Positions 1 to 8,252 of a DNA stretch of 64,000 bases are shown one piece after another. Source of the stretch: JANPBY01 sp963851405. Its GTDB lineage: Bacteria > Actinomycetota > Actinomycetes > DATJPE01. The DNA lies in contig CAWKPB010000006.1 of NCBI GenBank assembly GCA_963851405.1, forward strand, positions 62,001 through 126,000, given 5' to 3'. Each line of letters starts with the position of its first letter. The first letter of the stretch is position 1. The notes below the pieces were generated by a model. The model saw only the letters and a program-made list of their open reading frames with translations. It was not told the DNA's origin and searched no databases. A program made the translations under genes and the position numbers.

Positions 1-682
1 GGAGACCGTGGGCATCGTCCGGCATGTCATTTCCCATGCTCGCGACGGCGAGCCGATGGCCATCGAGGGTGAGTTCGAGCACCTGCGCGTGCGGGGCTAT
101 CAGCGGCCCTACCAGCAGCAGCGCACCGCGATCCCGATCTACCTGGCGGCGATGGGTCCGGCGATGACGCGCCTCGCGATCGAGATCGGCGACGGTTGGA
201 TCAGCCACGAGCTGTGCTCGCCGGAATTCGTCCGCGGGCAGGTGCTCGAAGGCGTGAGCGAGGGGTTGCAGCGCGGCGGCAAGGAACGCAAAGAGGTGGA
301 CCTTGTGGTCTCGGCCTGCTGCTCCGTTGATGAGGACGGCGCGGCGGCGCGGCGGGCAGCGGCCGGGATCGTCGGCTTCTACGCCAGCGTCAGGACCTAC
401 GCCGCGTTCTTCGACTTCCACGGATTCGGGGCCGAGGCTGCGGCCTGCAACGCGGCGCTGAAGGGCGGCCGCGGCGCCACCGATCTGGGGGATCTGGTAC
501 CCGATGCGATGGTCGATGCGGTGACTTTGTCCGGCACGCCGGACGAGGTCAGGAGGCGGTTGCGGGCCTATGAAGGCCTCGCGGATTCCATCAAGTTGAC
601 GCCGCCGACTCACGGACTGTCCCCGGAGCAAACCCGAGCGGCCCAGGCGCGGGTCATCGATCTCATCGGGTCGCTCGCGTGA
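1..682 (+). CDS. LLM-class flavin-dependent oxidoreductase, C-terminal part (5' end outside window)
   Basis: The frame is open to the left edge, so the true start lies upstream and only the last ~225 residues are visible. The segment 'IPIYLAAMGPAMTRLAIEIGDGW' region (about residues 42-64 of the visible part) is the typical core of luciferase-like TIM-barrel monooxygenases that use F420H2 or FMNH2. The C-terminus carries the usual 'SGTPDEVRRRLRAY' element of this family. The stop overlaps the GTG start of the next gene (GTGA at 679-682), so it belongs to the forward catabolic operon. It probably oxidises the pathway substrate, but the choice of F420 or FMN and the substrate cannot be told from this fragment. 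Confidence 0.8.
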   Translation, partial: ETVGIVRHVISHARDGEPMAIEGEFEHLRVRGYQRPYQQQRTAIPIYLAAMGPAMTRLAIEIGDGWISHELCSPEFVRGQVLEGVSEGLQRGGKERKEVDLVVSACCSVDEDGAAARRAAAGIVGFYASVRTYAAFFDFHGFGAEAAACNAALKGGRGATDLGDLVPDAMVDAVTLSGTPDEVRRRLRAYEGLADSIKLTPPTHGLSPEQTRAAQARVIDLIGSLA

Positions 683-1923
683 ACGCGCCGCGTCGGCCAC
701 TGGAAGATGTCCGGATCATCGCTGTCGAGCAGTACGGCGCCGGTCCATGGGGCAGCCTGCACCTGGCTGATTTGGGCGCTGAGGTCATCAAGATCGAGGA
801 CCCCTCGGTCGGAGGTGACGTGGGCAGGTACGTGCCTCCGTACACCTCAGGTGAGGACTCGCTGTTCTTCGAAGTGTTCAACCGAGGAAAACGGTCGGTC
901 TCACTGGATCTCACGACCGACGAGGGCCGGGCCGTGTTTGAAGACCTGGTGCGCGGGGCCGATGCCGTCTACAGCAATTTGCGCGGGGACGTCCCCGCCA
1001 AGATCGGGCTCACCTACGACCAGCTGAGCCACCTGAACCCCGCGATCGTGTGCTGTTCGCTATCCGGCTTCGGTATGAGCGGACCGCGGGTGAAGGAGCC
1101 GGGCTACGACTACATCCTGCAAGGGCTCGCCGGGTGGATGGATGTCACGGGAGAGCCGGACGGTCCGCCGACTAAGTCTGGGTTGTCCATGGTCGACTAC
1201 AGCGGGGGCATGGTCGCGGCCATATCGCTGCTCGCGGGTATCCACGCCGCGCGACGAGACGGTGTCGGGATGGACTGCGACGTCTCGTTGTACGACACGG
1301 CCATTTCGCTGTTGACCTACCCGGCAACCTGGGCACTGAACGAGGGGTTTGTGCCGACCAGGACGCCGTTGTCTTCACATCCGTCCTTGGTTCCATTCCA
1401 GCTGTTTCAGACGAAGGACTCATGGGTCGTCGTCGGATGTGCCAAGGAAAAGTTCTGGCAGCGCCTGGCGGTACTCGTTGACCACCCTGAATGGGGCGAT
1501 AGTGGCGACTACGCGACGTTCGCCTTGCGGCAGGAGAATCGCCAGCGCCTGGTGTCTGAGCTGACCGAGATCTTCTTGAGCCGTACCACCGATGAGTGGT
1601 TGGACGCGTTGTACGCCGCCGCCATTCCCTGTGGGCCCGTCAACACCGTCGCCGAAGCGCTGGCCGAGCCGCACACCGCGAAGCGAGGTCTCATCGTTGA
1701 AGCCGAGCACCCCACTTTCGGAAGCGTGCGCATGCCGAGGACTGCGGTGAGCGCCGGGCCGCAGCCGACCAGCCATCGGCGGGCCCCCCAACGCAACGAG
1801 GACTTCGGCTATGTCGTTGAGGACCTTCTGGGCTACTCACCGCAGAAGGTCGCTCAACTGGTAGCGGCGGGGGCGTTCGGCGATCCCGCCTCGACGGGCC
1901 ACCTGCCGGAACGCTTGTCATGA
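679..1923 (+). CDS. CaiB/BaiF family III CoA-transferase
   Basis: 414 residues, the usual length for family III CoA-transferases, which move CoA between carboxylic acids through a mixed anhydride on a conserved Asp. The N-terminus has the typical 'LEDVRIIAVEQYGAGPWGS' opening and 'LADLGAEVIKIEDP'. The central 'GEPDGPPTKSGLSMVDYSGGM' segment carries the expected catalytic Asp of 'MVDY'. The GTG start overlaps the preceding stop by 4 bp. With the MmgE/PrpD, hydratase and lyase genes downstream, it probably activates an acid for a CoA-dependent pathway. The donor (succinyl-CoA, acetyl-CoA or other) is not readable from sequence. Confidence 0.9.
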   Translation: MNAPRRPLEDVRIIAVEQYGAGPWGSLHLADLGAEVIKIEDPSVGGDVGRYVPPYTSGEDSLFFEVFNRGKRSVSLDLTTDEGRAVFEDLVRGADAVYSNLRGDVPAKIGLTYDQLSHLNPAIVCCSLSGFGMSGPRVKEPGYDYILQGLAGWMDVTGEPDGPPTKSGLSMVDYSGGMVAAISLLAGIHAARRDGVGMDCDVSLYDTAISLLTYPATWALNEGFVPTRTPLSSHPSLVPFQLFQTKDSWVVVGCAKEKFWQRLAVLVDHPEWGDSGDYATFALRQENRQRLVSELTEIFLSRTTDEWLDALYAAAIPCGPVNTVAEALAEPHTAKRGLIVEAEHPTFGSVRMPRTAVSAGPQPTSHRRAPQRNEDFGYVVEDLLGYSPQKVAQLVAAGAFGDPASTGHLPERLS

Positions 1924-1945
1924 CCGAGGTCTCTCGCCCGCATGG

Positions 1946-3361
1946 GTGCCGCCCGTGACGGTCACTGAAGACTTTGCGGCCTGGGCCGGAGAGCTGGCCC
2001 CAGGGGACGTGCCGGCGGACGTTTCGCAGGCCGCCCGTCGACACCTGTTGGACGGAGTTGCGAATGCCGTCGGCTCGCGGCTGCACGGGGCCGTGGATCC
2101 GGCCCTAGCCGTCGCCGAGGCGTTGGGCGGACCGGAAGAGGCTGCGGTACTCGGGGCGGAGCGGAAGCTGTCGGCCCCCGCTGCAGCCTTGGCCGACGGC
2201 GCCCTCGTGCATGGCTTGGATTTCGACGACACCCATGCGGGTGGCCTCGTCCATGCCACCGCGGTCGCCCTGCCGGCGGCGTTCACCGTCGGGCAGCAGG
2301 TAGGGGCGTCCGGGGCCGAGGTGCTCACGGCCGTCGTGATCGGCTATGAGTTGGTGTGTCGCGTCTCCGCCGCGGTCCCGCACGGCTTTCATGCCCGTGG
2401 AGTCCATGCCACCCATGCGGTCGGCACCCTGGCCGCCGCGGCCATCGCCGCCAGGCTCATGGAGCTCGATGCGGCGACGACGGTGTCGGCGCTGGGGATC
2501 GCTGGATCGGCCTCGAGTGGTCTGCTGGAGTTCCTGGACACCGGTTCTTCGACCAAGCAACTGCACCCGGGCACCGCGTCCATGGCCGGCGTTCTTGCCG
2601 CTCGGCTCGCGGCCGCAGGAGCCACGGGCCCAAGCTCGGTGCTGGAAGGCAGACAGGGCGTGTGGGCGGCGCTCAGTGAAGGGTCCCCTGACATCGCGTC
2701 GGTGACCAAGGGTCTTGGTGCGCATTGGGAGACCACCCGCATCACGATCAAGCCGTACCCCGCCTGTCAGCTCATGCATGTTTCACTCGACGCAGTTGCG
2801 GCCGCCACTGAAGGCCAGCGCATCGACCCCGCCGGCATTGTCACGGTGACCGCTTCGGTGCATCCAGACTCCGCCGCGATCGTGAGCGAACCGGCGGCCG
2901 ACAAGGTCACGCCGCGCACCACGTATGACGCCAAGTTCTCCCTTCCCTGGTCGGTCGCTGCGTTGCTCATCGACGGGGCGGTCGGCGTTTCGACGTACAG
3001 CCCGAACTCCGTCGGCCGCCCCGAAGTGGCGGACCTAGCGGCCCGAGTTCACAGTCACATCCGAGATCCAGGGGTCGTCGCCGCTGACGCTCCGGGGCAC
3101 GTCGAAATCACCCTGGCTGATGGCCGGGTGCTCCTGGGGGACGTCGCTCACAGTCGAGGCGGTCCGGCAGCGCCCCTGCCAGAAGAGGTCCTGCGTAGCA
3201 AGGTCGTTGACCTCTGCGGTGGCCCGGGACCAGCGGTCGACGCCCTCATTCACGCGGTCAATGTCCTGCCGGGGGCGCTCAACCTCACCGACGTCCACGG
3301 ATGCGCCGCCCGTGTGGTCACCGAACGTCGCCCTCAAAGCATCGACAGGAGAGACCGTTGA
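1946..3361 (+). CDS. MmgE/PrpD family protein
   Basis: About 470 residues. The family includes 2-methylcitrate dehydratase and cis-aconitate decarboxylase. The signature 'HGLDFDDTHAGGLVHAT' and a later 'ITIKPYPACQLMH' are both characteristic. GTG at 1946 or GTG at 1955 could be the start. An ATG at 1920 overlaps the previous stop in the ATGA style of this operon but sits in another frame and stops after 12 codons, so either it is unused or one base is missing near 1945. The substrate is probably a tricarboxylic or branched dicarboxylic acid. A second family member lies at 12013-13503. Confidence 0.87.
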   Translation: MPPVTVTEDFAAWAGELAPGDVPADVSQAARRHLLDGVANAVGSRLHGAVDPALAVAEALGGPEEAAVLGAERKLSAPAAALADGALVHGLDFDDTHAGGLVHATAVALPAAFTVGQQVGASGAEVLTAVVIGYELVCRVSAAVPHGFHARGVHATHAVGTLAAAAIAARLMELDAATTVSALGIAGSASSGLLEFLDTGSSTKQLHPGTASMAGVLAARLAAAGATGPSSVLEGRQGVWAALSEGSPDIASVTKGLGAHWETTRITIKPYPACQLMHVSLDAVAAATEGQRIDPAGIVTVTASVHPDSAAIVSEPAADKVTPRTTYDAKFSLPWSVAALLIDGAVGVSTYSPNSVGRPEVADLAARVHSHIRDPGVVAADAPGHVEITLADGRVLLGDVAHSRGGPAAPLPEEVLRSKVVDLCGGPGPAVDALIHAVNVLPGALNLTDVHGCAARVVTERRPQSIDRRDR

Positions 3362-4572
3362 GTCCGCTGCCCCAAGCCATCGAGCCCGCTGCTTTTCCAT
3401 GGGCGGACTACTCGGGTGCCACCTTTGCGCTCGGTTTGAAGGTCGGAGATGACGTCATCAACTCGGGTCACTCCGGCGCCGTGCTCGACCGAGAGACCGG
3501 GCGGATGCGGGTCGCAGACGGGATGGGGGAGCAGGCCGCAGTCGCTTATGCCAAGCAGGAGGCGATTCTCGCGGCAGCCGGACTCGGGTGGGGTGATGTC
3601 ACCCGCGTCGTCGAAAACGTGACTCTGGCTGGGCTTGCCCACTATGCCGAGGCCGATGAGGCACGCCGTGCCATCTTCGGCGACCACCAGCCCACGGTAG
3701 TGACGGTCGTGGTGGATCGCCTGGTGCGACGAGCCGCGTGGATCGAGATCGAGGTTCACGCCAGCCCTGGGGGTGGGCACGCGCTCGTGATCGGAGCCAG
3801 CGACGAGGAATCGTGGCTTCGCCGCGACACCGTCCGGACGGGCCATGACGGTGCCGTCTTCCTCCCGGCCCTGCTTCCGATCGCCGCTGATGGGTCGGTC
3901 ATAGCCGAGGGTGACGTCGTCGGCCAGTACTTCGCTTGCCTCGAACGAGCCGCAGAATTGTTGGAGCGCGCTGGTCTCGACCTTTCCCACGTGGTGTCAA
4001 CCGTCGACTACTCGACCCCTGCGACCCGCGAGCGCTACCCCAAGACCGGCCGGGCGCGCAGGGATCTGTTGGGTCCGGTCTATCCGGGTGCCGCGGGGAT
4101 CTTGATGAGCGAGTTGCATGCGCCAGGAGTGCTGGTAGCACTGGAAGTTGTCGCGTCGCGGCACCAACCGGTGGCCGTGAACCCCGGTTGGGAGCGATAC
4201 GAGACGCTCACCTACAACCCCGGTGTACGAGCCGGGGACACGCTCTACATGTCCGGCTTCGCCGCTCTCGACATGGATACCCAGCAGGCGCTGCACCTTG
4301 GCGACCTCCAGGGCCAGGCAGCGGCCACCTACGACGCCATGCTGAAGACCATGGCTGCGGTGGGGGCAGGGCCCGAGCACCTGCTGACGACGGTTGAGTA
4401 CGTCGTTGCGGACGCGCTTCCCGACTACCGAACGGTGGCAGACGTGCGTCGGTCGCGCCTCGCGCCGCCGTACCCGGCTTCGGCCGGCATCGTGTGCGGG
4501 GGGCTGTTGCGCGACGAGTTCCTCATCGAAGTCGTCCCGACCTGCCTGGTTCCTGCGGATGGCCCGGCATGA
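3358..4572 (+). CDS. Triple-domain RidA (YjgF/YER057c/UK114) family protein
   Basis: 404 residues read from the TTG at 3358, which overlaps the stop of the previous gene (TTGA). It can be divided into three consecutive RidA-like units, roughly residues 1-118, 130-260 and 270-402. Units 1 and 3 have the clear 'VGDDVINSGHSG' / 'AGDTLYMSGFAA' strand and the C-terminal 'VERL..I.IEV' strand. Unit 2 is more diverged ('RARRDLLGPVYPGAAGILMSEL'). RidA proteins hydrolyse reactive imines/enamines, usually as trimers of a 130-residue chain, so this polypeptide could form the trimer by itself. The Arg that RidA needs for imine hydrolysis is not obvious in all units; some units may be structural. Confidence 0.75.
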   Translation: MSPLPQAIEPAAFPWADYSGATFALGLKVGDDVINSGHSGAVLDRETGRMRVADGMGEQAAVAYAKQEAILAAAGLGWGDVTRVVENVTLAGLAHYAEADEARRAIFGDHQPTVVTVVVDRLVRRAAWIEIEVHASPGGGHALVIGASDEESWLRRDTVRTGHDGAVFLPALLPIAADGSVIAEGDVVGQYFACLERAAELLERAGLDLSHVVSTVDYSTPATRERYPKTGRARRDLLGPVYPGAAGILMSELHAPGVLVALEVVASRHQPVAVNPGWERYETLTYNPGVRAGDTLYMSGFAALDMDTQQALHLGDLQGQAAATYDAMLKTMAAVGAGPEHLLTTVEYVVADALPDYRTVADVRRSRLAPPYPASAGIVCGGLLRDEFLIEVVPTCLVPADGPA

Positions 4573-5072
4573 GCCTGCTGACCGAGGACCTGTTGACGCG
4601 AGTAGGCGAAACCGTGACCTACACCGCTCCCGAGTACTGCGGTCGCCCCGCCTTCCGGTACTTCGCGCAGGCAGTGGGCGACGACAACCCCCTGTACGTC
4701 GATCCGGAGGCGGCCGCCGCAGTCGGGCTCGAAACGGTGGTTGCCCCGCCGACGTGGCTGTGCGAGACGAATCAGTACGCCGGCCTGGCGCCGGACGAGG
4801 ATGGCTACGCCGGGCACTCATGGCACCTCGAGGTACCAGGCACGCGTTTGGTCCGGGGCGGCAACAGCTACGTGTTCCACCGGCATGTACGGCCCATCGA
4901 CGTCATCACGGCAACATGGCGAATCGTGGATATGGCCGAGCGAACCACCGCGGCCGGGCAACAGATGCTGATCGTGACCTCGGAAGCGAGCTATGCCCGC
5001 GACGACGGCGCTCTACTGGCGACCAACACGGAGTCACTGGTCTTCGTCGAGCTGGACGGAGAACGGTCGTGA
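4569..5072 (+). CDS. MaoC-like N-terminal / FAS1-like dehydratase domain protein
   Basis: 167 residues from the ATG at 4569 (ATGA overlap with the RidA gene). It is a hot-dog fold protein: 'YFAQAVGDDNPLYVDPEAAAAVG' region is the hydratase-2 helix, but the usual catalytic His is replaced (DDNPLY rather than DxNPxH). By analogy with HadA/HadC of the mycobacterial dehydratase, this would be the substrate-binding, non-catalytic half that pairs with the product of the next gene. Mesaconyl-CoA and itaconyl-CoA hydratases share this architecture. The substrate is inferred, not shown. Confidence 0.82.
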   Translation: MSLLTEDLLTRVGETVTYTAPEYCGRPAFRYFAQAVGDDNPLYVDPEAAAAVGLETVVAPPTWLCETNQYAGLAPDEDGYAGHSWHLEVPGTRLVRGGNSYVFHRHVRPIDVITATWRIVDMAERTTAAGQQMLIVTSEASYARDDGALLATNTESLVFVELDGERS

Positions 5073-5503
5073 CCACGGCTTGGCAGACGCCGGCGGTCGG
5101 CGCGACCGTGCCGACGCTGACCAGGCGGATCGACCTCTCGGACATGATTGCCTACGCAGGTGCGACGTGGGATTGGCACCGACTGCACTACGACCCCGAC
5201 TATCTCGCGGCGAAGCAAGTTCCGGCGCCTGTTGTCGACGGTCAGGTCTTCGGCGCCCTGCTCGCCGAAGCCGTACTGGACTGGCTCGGTCCCGCGTCGT
5301 TCTTGCGAGAGCTGTCCTTTCGTTTCAAGGCACTGGTTTTCGCGGGTGACACGGTTCGTTGCGAGGGAACCGTCGTCGAGGTTCAGGATTCGGCCGTGAC
5401 ACTGGACCTTCGGGTCGTGGTGGTCGATGGGGAAGGCGCCGTCGAGCGCATCGCGGCCGCGCCGTGCCGGGCCGTTGTCGTGCGGCGCCCCGAGGAGGCC
5501 TGA
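5069..5503 (+). CDS. MaoC-like dehydratase, catalytic subunit
   Basis: 144 residues from a GTG that overlaps the previous stop (GTGA at 5069-5072). The single hot-dog domain has 'YAGATWDWHRLHYDPDY', keeping both the Asp and the His of the hydratase-2 dyad that the partner at 4569-5072 lacks. It probably forms a heterodimer with that partner and hydrates or dehydrates an enoyl-CoA. It is followed directly by the thiolase-like gene in the same operon. Confidence 0.85.
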   Translation: MTTAWQTPAVGATVPTLTRRIDLSDMIAYAGATWDWHRLHYDPDYLAAKQVPAPVVDGQVFGALLAEAVLDWLGPASFLRELSFRFKALVFAGDTVRCEGTVVEVQDSAVTLDLRVVVVDGEGAVERIAAAPCRAVVVRRPEEA

Positions 5504-5506
5504 CCC

Positions 5507-6649
5507 ATGGCCGTAGCAATCGTCGGCGCCGCCGAATGTGATCTCGGGGTCACTGGGCGGACGATGTATGAGCTGCAGGCCCAAGCCGTCACGCGTGCGT
5601 TGTCAGACGCTGGTCTAGAGCTCTCGGACGTGGATGGCCTCGCGACGACGGCCCTGTCGAGGTTCAGCGTGTCGAGCCTGGCTGACTACTTGGGGGTGCG
5701 GCCCCGGTGGAGTGACTCTTCGGCCGCGGGCGGGTCGGTGTTCGAGATGTTCGTGGCCCGGGCCACGCAGGCTATCGATGCCGGGCAGTGCGACACCGTG
5801 GTGATCTCCTTCGCCAGCAACCAACGGTCGGCGGCGACCCGCCGGCTGGGTGGTGTTGTTGAGACGCACACGCCGGAAGCGCAGTTCGAGACGCCGTACC
5901 AGCCGCTGTGGCCGCTGGCCTATTACGCGATGGCCGCGCAGCGCTACCTGCACGACCACGATGCGACGCACTCCGATCTGGCCGAGGTCGCCGTGGCCGC
6001 CCGGGAATGGGCGCTGCTCAATCCGGTCGCCTATCGACACGGCGCCGGGCCCTTGACCGTGGAGGATGTTCTAGGGGCTCGTCCCATTGCATCGCCGTTG
6101 ACCGGCTTGGATTGCTGCCTCGTCACCGACGGCGGGGGGGCGGTCGTGCTCACGTCGCTCGAACGAGCCCGTGACCTTCGGCCGGATCCCATCGTGGTGC
6201 TCGGCTACGGCGAGTCGACGACCCACCAATCCATGACTGCTGATCCCGTCATCACGCGCACAGGGGCGTACGACAGCGCCAAGGAGGCGTTCGGGAGGGC
6301 CGGCGTGTCGGTATCCGACGTGGACGTGGCCCAGATTTATGACTCGTTCACGATCACGGTTCTCTTGTCGTTGGAGGCCTTGGGGTACTGCGGGCCGGGC
6401 GAGGCCGCGGGGCTGGTGCGCTCGGGGGCGCTTCGGCCCGGGGGGTCGCTCCCGGTGAACACCTCCGGTGGAGGGCTCTCGTACTGCCATCCCGGCCAGT
6501 TCGGGCTGCTGCTCCTGGTCGAGGCGGTGCGCCAACTGCGAGGACGTTGCGGTGATCGCCAGGTTCCGGATGCCCAGATAGCGCTGGCTCATGGGACCGG
6601 CGGCATCTTGTCCACCCATGCGACGGTCCTGTTGGGAGTCGACCGATGA
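5507..6649 (+). CDS. Thiolase-like protein lacking the nucleophilic Cys (Ltp2-type aldolase candidate)
   Basis: 380 residues with a thiolase fold of the sterol-carrier-protein-X / lipid-transfer type: 'VDGLATTALSRFS', 'QIYDSFTITVLLSLEALGYC', 'VNTSGGGLSYCHPGQFG'. Where thiolases carry the acyl-accepting Cys ('CASG'), this protein reads 'SSAAGGSVF', and the C-terminal CxG is 'AHGTGG'. True thiolysis is therefore unlikely. Steroid-pathway Ltp2 proteins have the same loss and act as retro-aldolases with a DUF35 partner, and such a partner is the next gene (ATGA overlap). I infer cleavage of a beta-hydroxyacyl-CoA rather than beta-ketothiolysis. Confidence 0.83.
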   Translation: MAVAIVGAAECDLGVTGRTMYELQAQAVTRALSDAGLELSDVDGLATTALSRFSVSSLADYLGVRPRWSDSSAAGGSVFEMFVARATQAIDAGQCDTVVISFASNQRSAATRRLGGVVETHTPEAQFETPYQPLWPLAYYAMAAQRYLHDHDATHSDLAEVAVAAREWALLNPVAYRHGAGPLTVEDVLGARPIASPLTGLDCCLVTDGGGAVVLTSLERARDLRPDPIVVLGYGESTTHQSMTADPVITRTGAYDSAKEAFGRAGVSVSDVDVAQIYDSFTITVLLSLEALGYCGPGEAAGLVRSGALRPGGSLPVNTSGGGLSYCHPGQFGLLLLVEAVRQLRGRCGDRQVPDAQIALAHGTGGILSTHATVLLGVDR

Positions 6650-7086
6650 CCTCGCTCCCGTGGCAGGAGGTCTCGCTGCCCCCCGAGGATTCGGTGACCG
6701 CGCCGTGGTGGTCTGCCACGCGTGAACGCCGACTGGTGCTGCAGACCTGTGGCGCGTGTAGCGCCGTCCAGCACCCGCCGCGCCCGTTGTGTGTCACCTG
6801 TTCGAGCACGGACCTCGCTTGGGTGGAAGCCGCCGGTCGCGCCACCGTCGACGCCTTCTCGGTCATCCACCGGGCGCCAGATCCGGCGCTGGACGTGCCC
6901 TATGTGATTGCGCGGGTGCGCTTGGTTGAAGGGCCAGTGCTCTTGGCCCGGATCGAAGGCGCGGATCTCACCGCTGATCAACCCCTCCGTTGCGACCAGG
7001 ACGTGCGGTTGGGTTGGGCGCCACTGCCTGACGGCCGCGCCCTGCCCACGTTCTCCGTACAGCCATCCACCCATGAGGAGCACTGA
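6646..7086 (+). CDS. DUF35 OB-fold / zinc-ribbon protein (ChsH2-C-like partner)
   Basis: 146 residues starting at an ATG that overlaps the stop of the thiolase-like gene. The N-terminal rubredoxin-like zinc ribbon is visible as 'CGACSAVQHPPRPLCVTC' (two CxxC pairs), followed by an OB-fold with 'VDAFSVIHRAPDPALDVPYVIARVRL'. DUF35 proteins bind acyl-CoA and form complexes with non-decarboxylating thiolase-like proteins. Here it should be the obligate partner of the product of 5507-6649. No enoyl-hydratase half is fused to it; the MaoC subunits are separate genes upstream. Confidence 0.88.
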   Translation: MTSLPWQEVSLPPEDSVTAPWWSATRERRLVLQTCGACSAVQHPPRPLCVTCSSTDLAWVEAAGRATVDAFSVIHRAPDPALDVPYVIARVRLVEGPVLLARIEGADLTADQPLRCDQDVRLGWAPLPDGRALPTFSVQPSTHEEH

Positions 7087-7088
7087 CC

Positions 7089-8252
7089 ATGGACTTCGAG
7101 TTCTCCGACGAACAGCGCCTGTTCCGGGACACCCTGCGCAGCTTCGTGGACAAGGAGATCGTTCCGGTGGCGTCAGAGTGGGAACGCTCCGGGCGGTATC
7201 CCACGGAGATCGTCGATGGAATGAAGGAACTGGGGCTCTTCGGGATGACGGTGCCCGAGGAGTACGGCGGGTTGGACATCGACATGGTCTCCTTCGCGCT
7301 GGTCTTCGAGGAGCTCGCCAAGGGCTGGATGGGCATCGCCGGGATCTTGGGAAGCCACTCGCTTTCGTGCTGGCTGATCGCCAAGCACGGCACTGAAGAG
7401 CAGCGCGCGGCCTACCTGCCCGGCCTGGCTACCGGCGAACTCCGGACGGGCATCGCCTTGACCGAGCCCGGTGCGGGCACCGATTTGCAGGGCATCCGCA
7501 CCACGGCTCGGCTCGAGGGTGACCACTACATCGTGAGCGGCACCAAGACCTGGATCACGAACGCCCGATATGCCAATCCGCTCCCGGTGCTGGTGAAGAC
7601 GGACACGACGACCGAGCCGGCTCACAAGGGCATGAGCGTGCTGCTCGTCGATACCTCTTTGGCCGGATTCTCGGTGAGCAAGGACCTGCCGAAGCTGGGC
7701 TACAAGGGCACCGAGTCCTGCGAGGTGGTTCTGGAGAATGTCCGCGTTCCCGTGAGCGCACTTCTGGGAGGTACCGAGGGCCGCGGTATGCAACAGGTGC
7801 TGTCCGGGCTCGAGACCGGACGGATCAACGTCGCGGCTCGAGCCTTAGGTATCGCGCAGGCGTCCTACGACGCAGCGTTGGTCTATGCCAGGGAACGAGA
7901 GGCCTTCGGCAAACCCATCGCCGACTTTCAGGCCGTACAGATCAGGTTGGCTGACATGGCCACCCAGATCCAGGCGGCCCGGTTGCTCGTCTTGTGGGCG
8001 GCCTCCGAGGCCGACGCGGGCAAGCGGGTGGACATGCAGGCCGGAATGGCGAAACTCTTCGCGTCAGAGGTCGCGGTGAAGGCCTCGCTGGATGCCATGC
8101 GAATCCATGGCGGGTACGGCTACAGCCAGGAATTCGTTGTGGAGCGGCTGTACCGGGACGCGCCCTTGATGGTGATCGGCGAAGGGACCAGCGATGTGAT
8201 GCAGATGGTCATTGCTCGCGCCTTGGTCAGCGGCACCGAGGTCATCGGATGA
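7089..8252 (+). CDS. Acyl-CoA dehydrogenase
   Basis: 387 residues, the standard length. It shows the FAD-dependent dehydrogenase order: alpha N-domain ('FSDEQRLFRDTLRSFVDKEI'), middle beta domain ('ALTEPGAGTDLQGIRTTA', 'GTKTWITNA') and C-terminal helical domain with 'IHGGYGYSQEFVVERLYRDA'. The catalytic Glu is expected in 'IGEGTSDVMQMVIAR' near the C-terminus. It introduces an alpha,beta double bond into an acyl-CoA, the step before the MaoC hydratase encoded upstream. Only 2 bp separate it from the DUF35 gene. Confidence 0.95.
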   Translation: MDFEFSDEQRLFRDTLRSFVDKEIVPVASEWERSGRYPTEIVDGMKELGLFGMTVPEEYGGLDIDMVSFALVFEELAKGWMGIAGILGSHSLSCWLIAKHGTEEQRAAYLPGLATGELRTGIALTEPGAGTDLQGIRTTARLEGDHYIVSGTKTWITNARYANPLPVLVKTDTTTEPAHKGMSVLLVDTSLAGFSVSKDLPKLGYKGTESCEVVLENVRVPVSALLGGTEGRGMQQVLSGLETGRINVAARALGIAQASYDAALVYAREREAFGKPIADFQAVQIRLADMATQIQAARLLVLWAASEADAGKRVDMQAGMAKLFASEVAVKASLDAMRIHGGYGYSQEFVVERLYRDAPLMVIGEGTSDVMQMVIARALVSGTEVIG

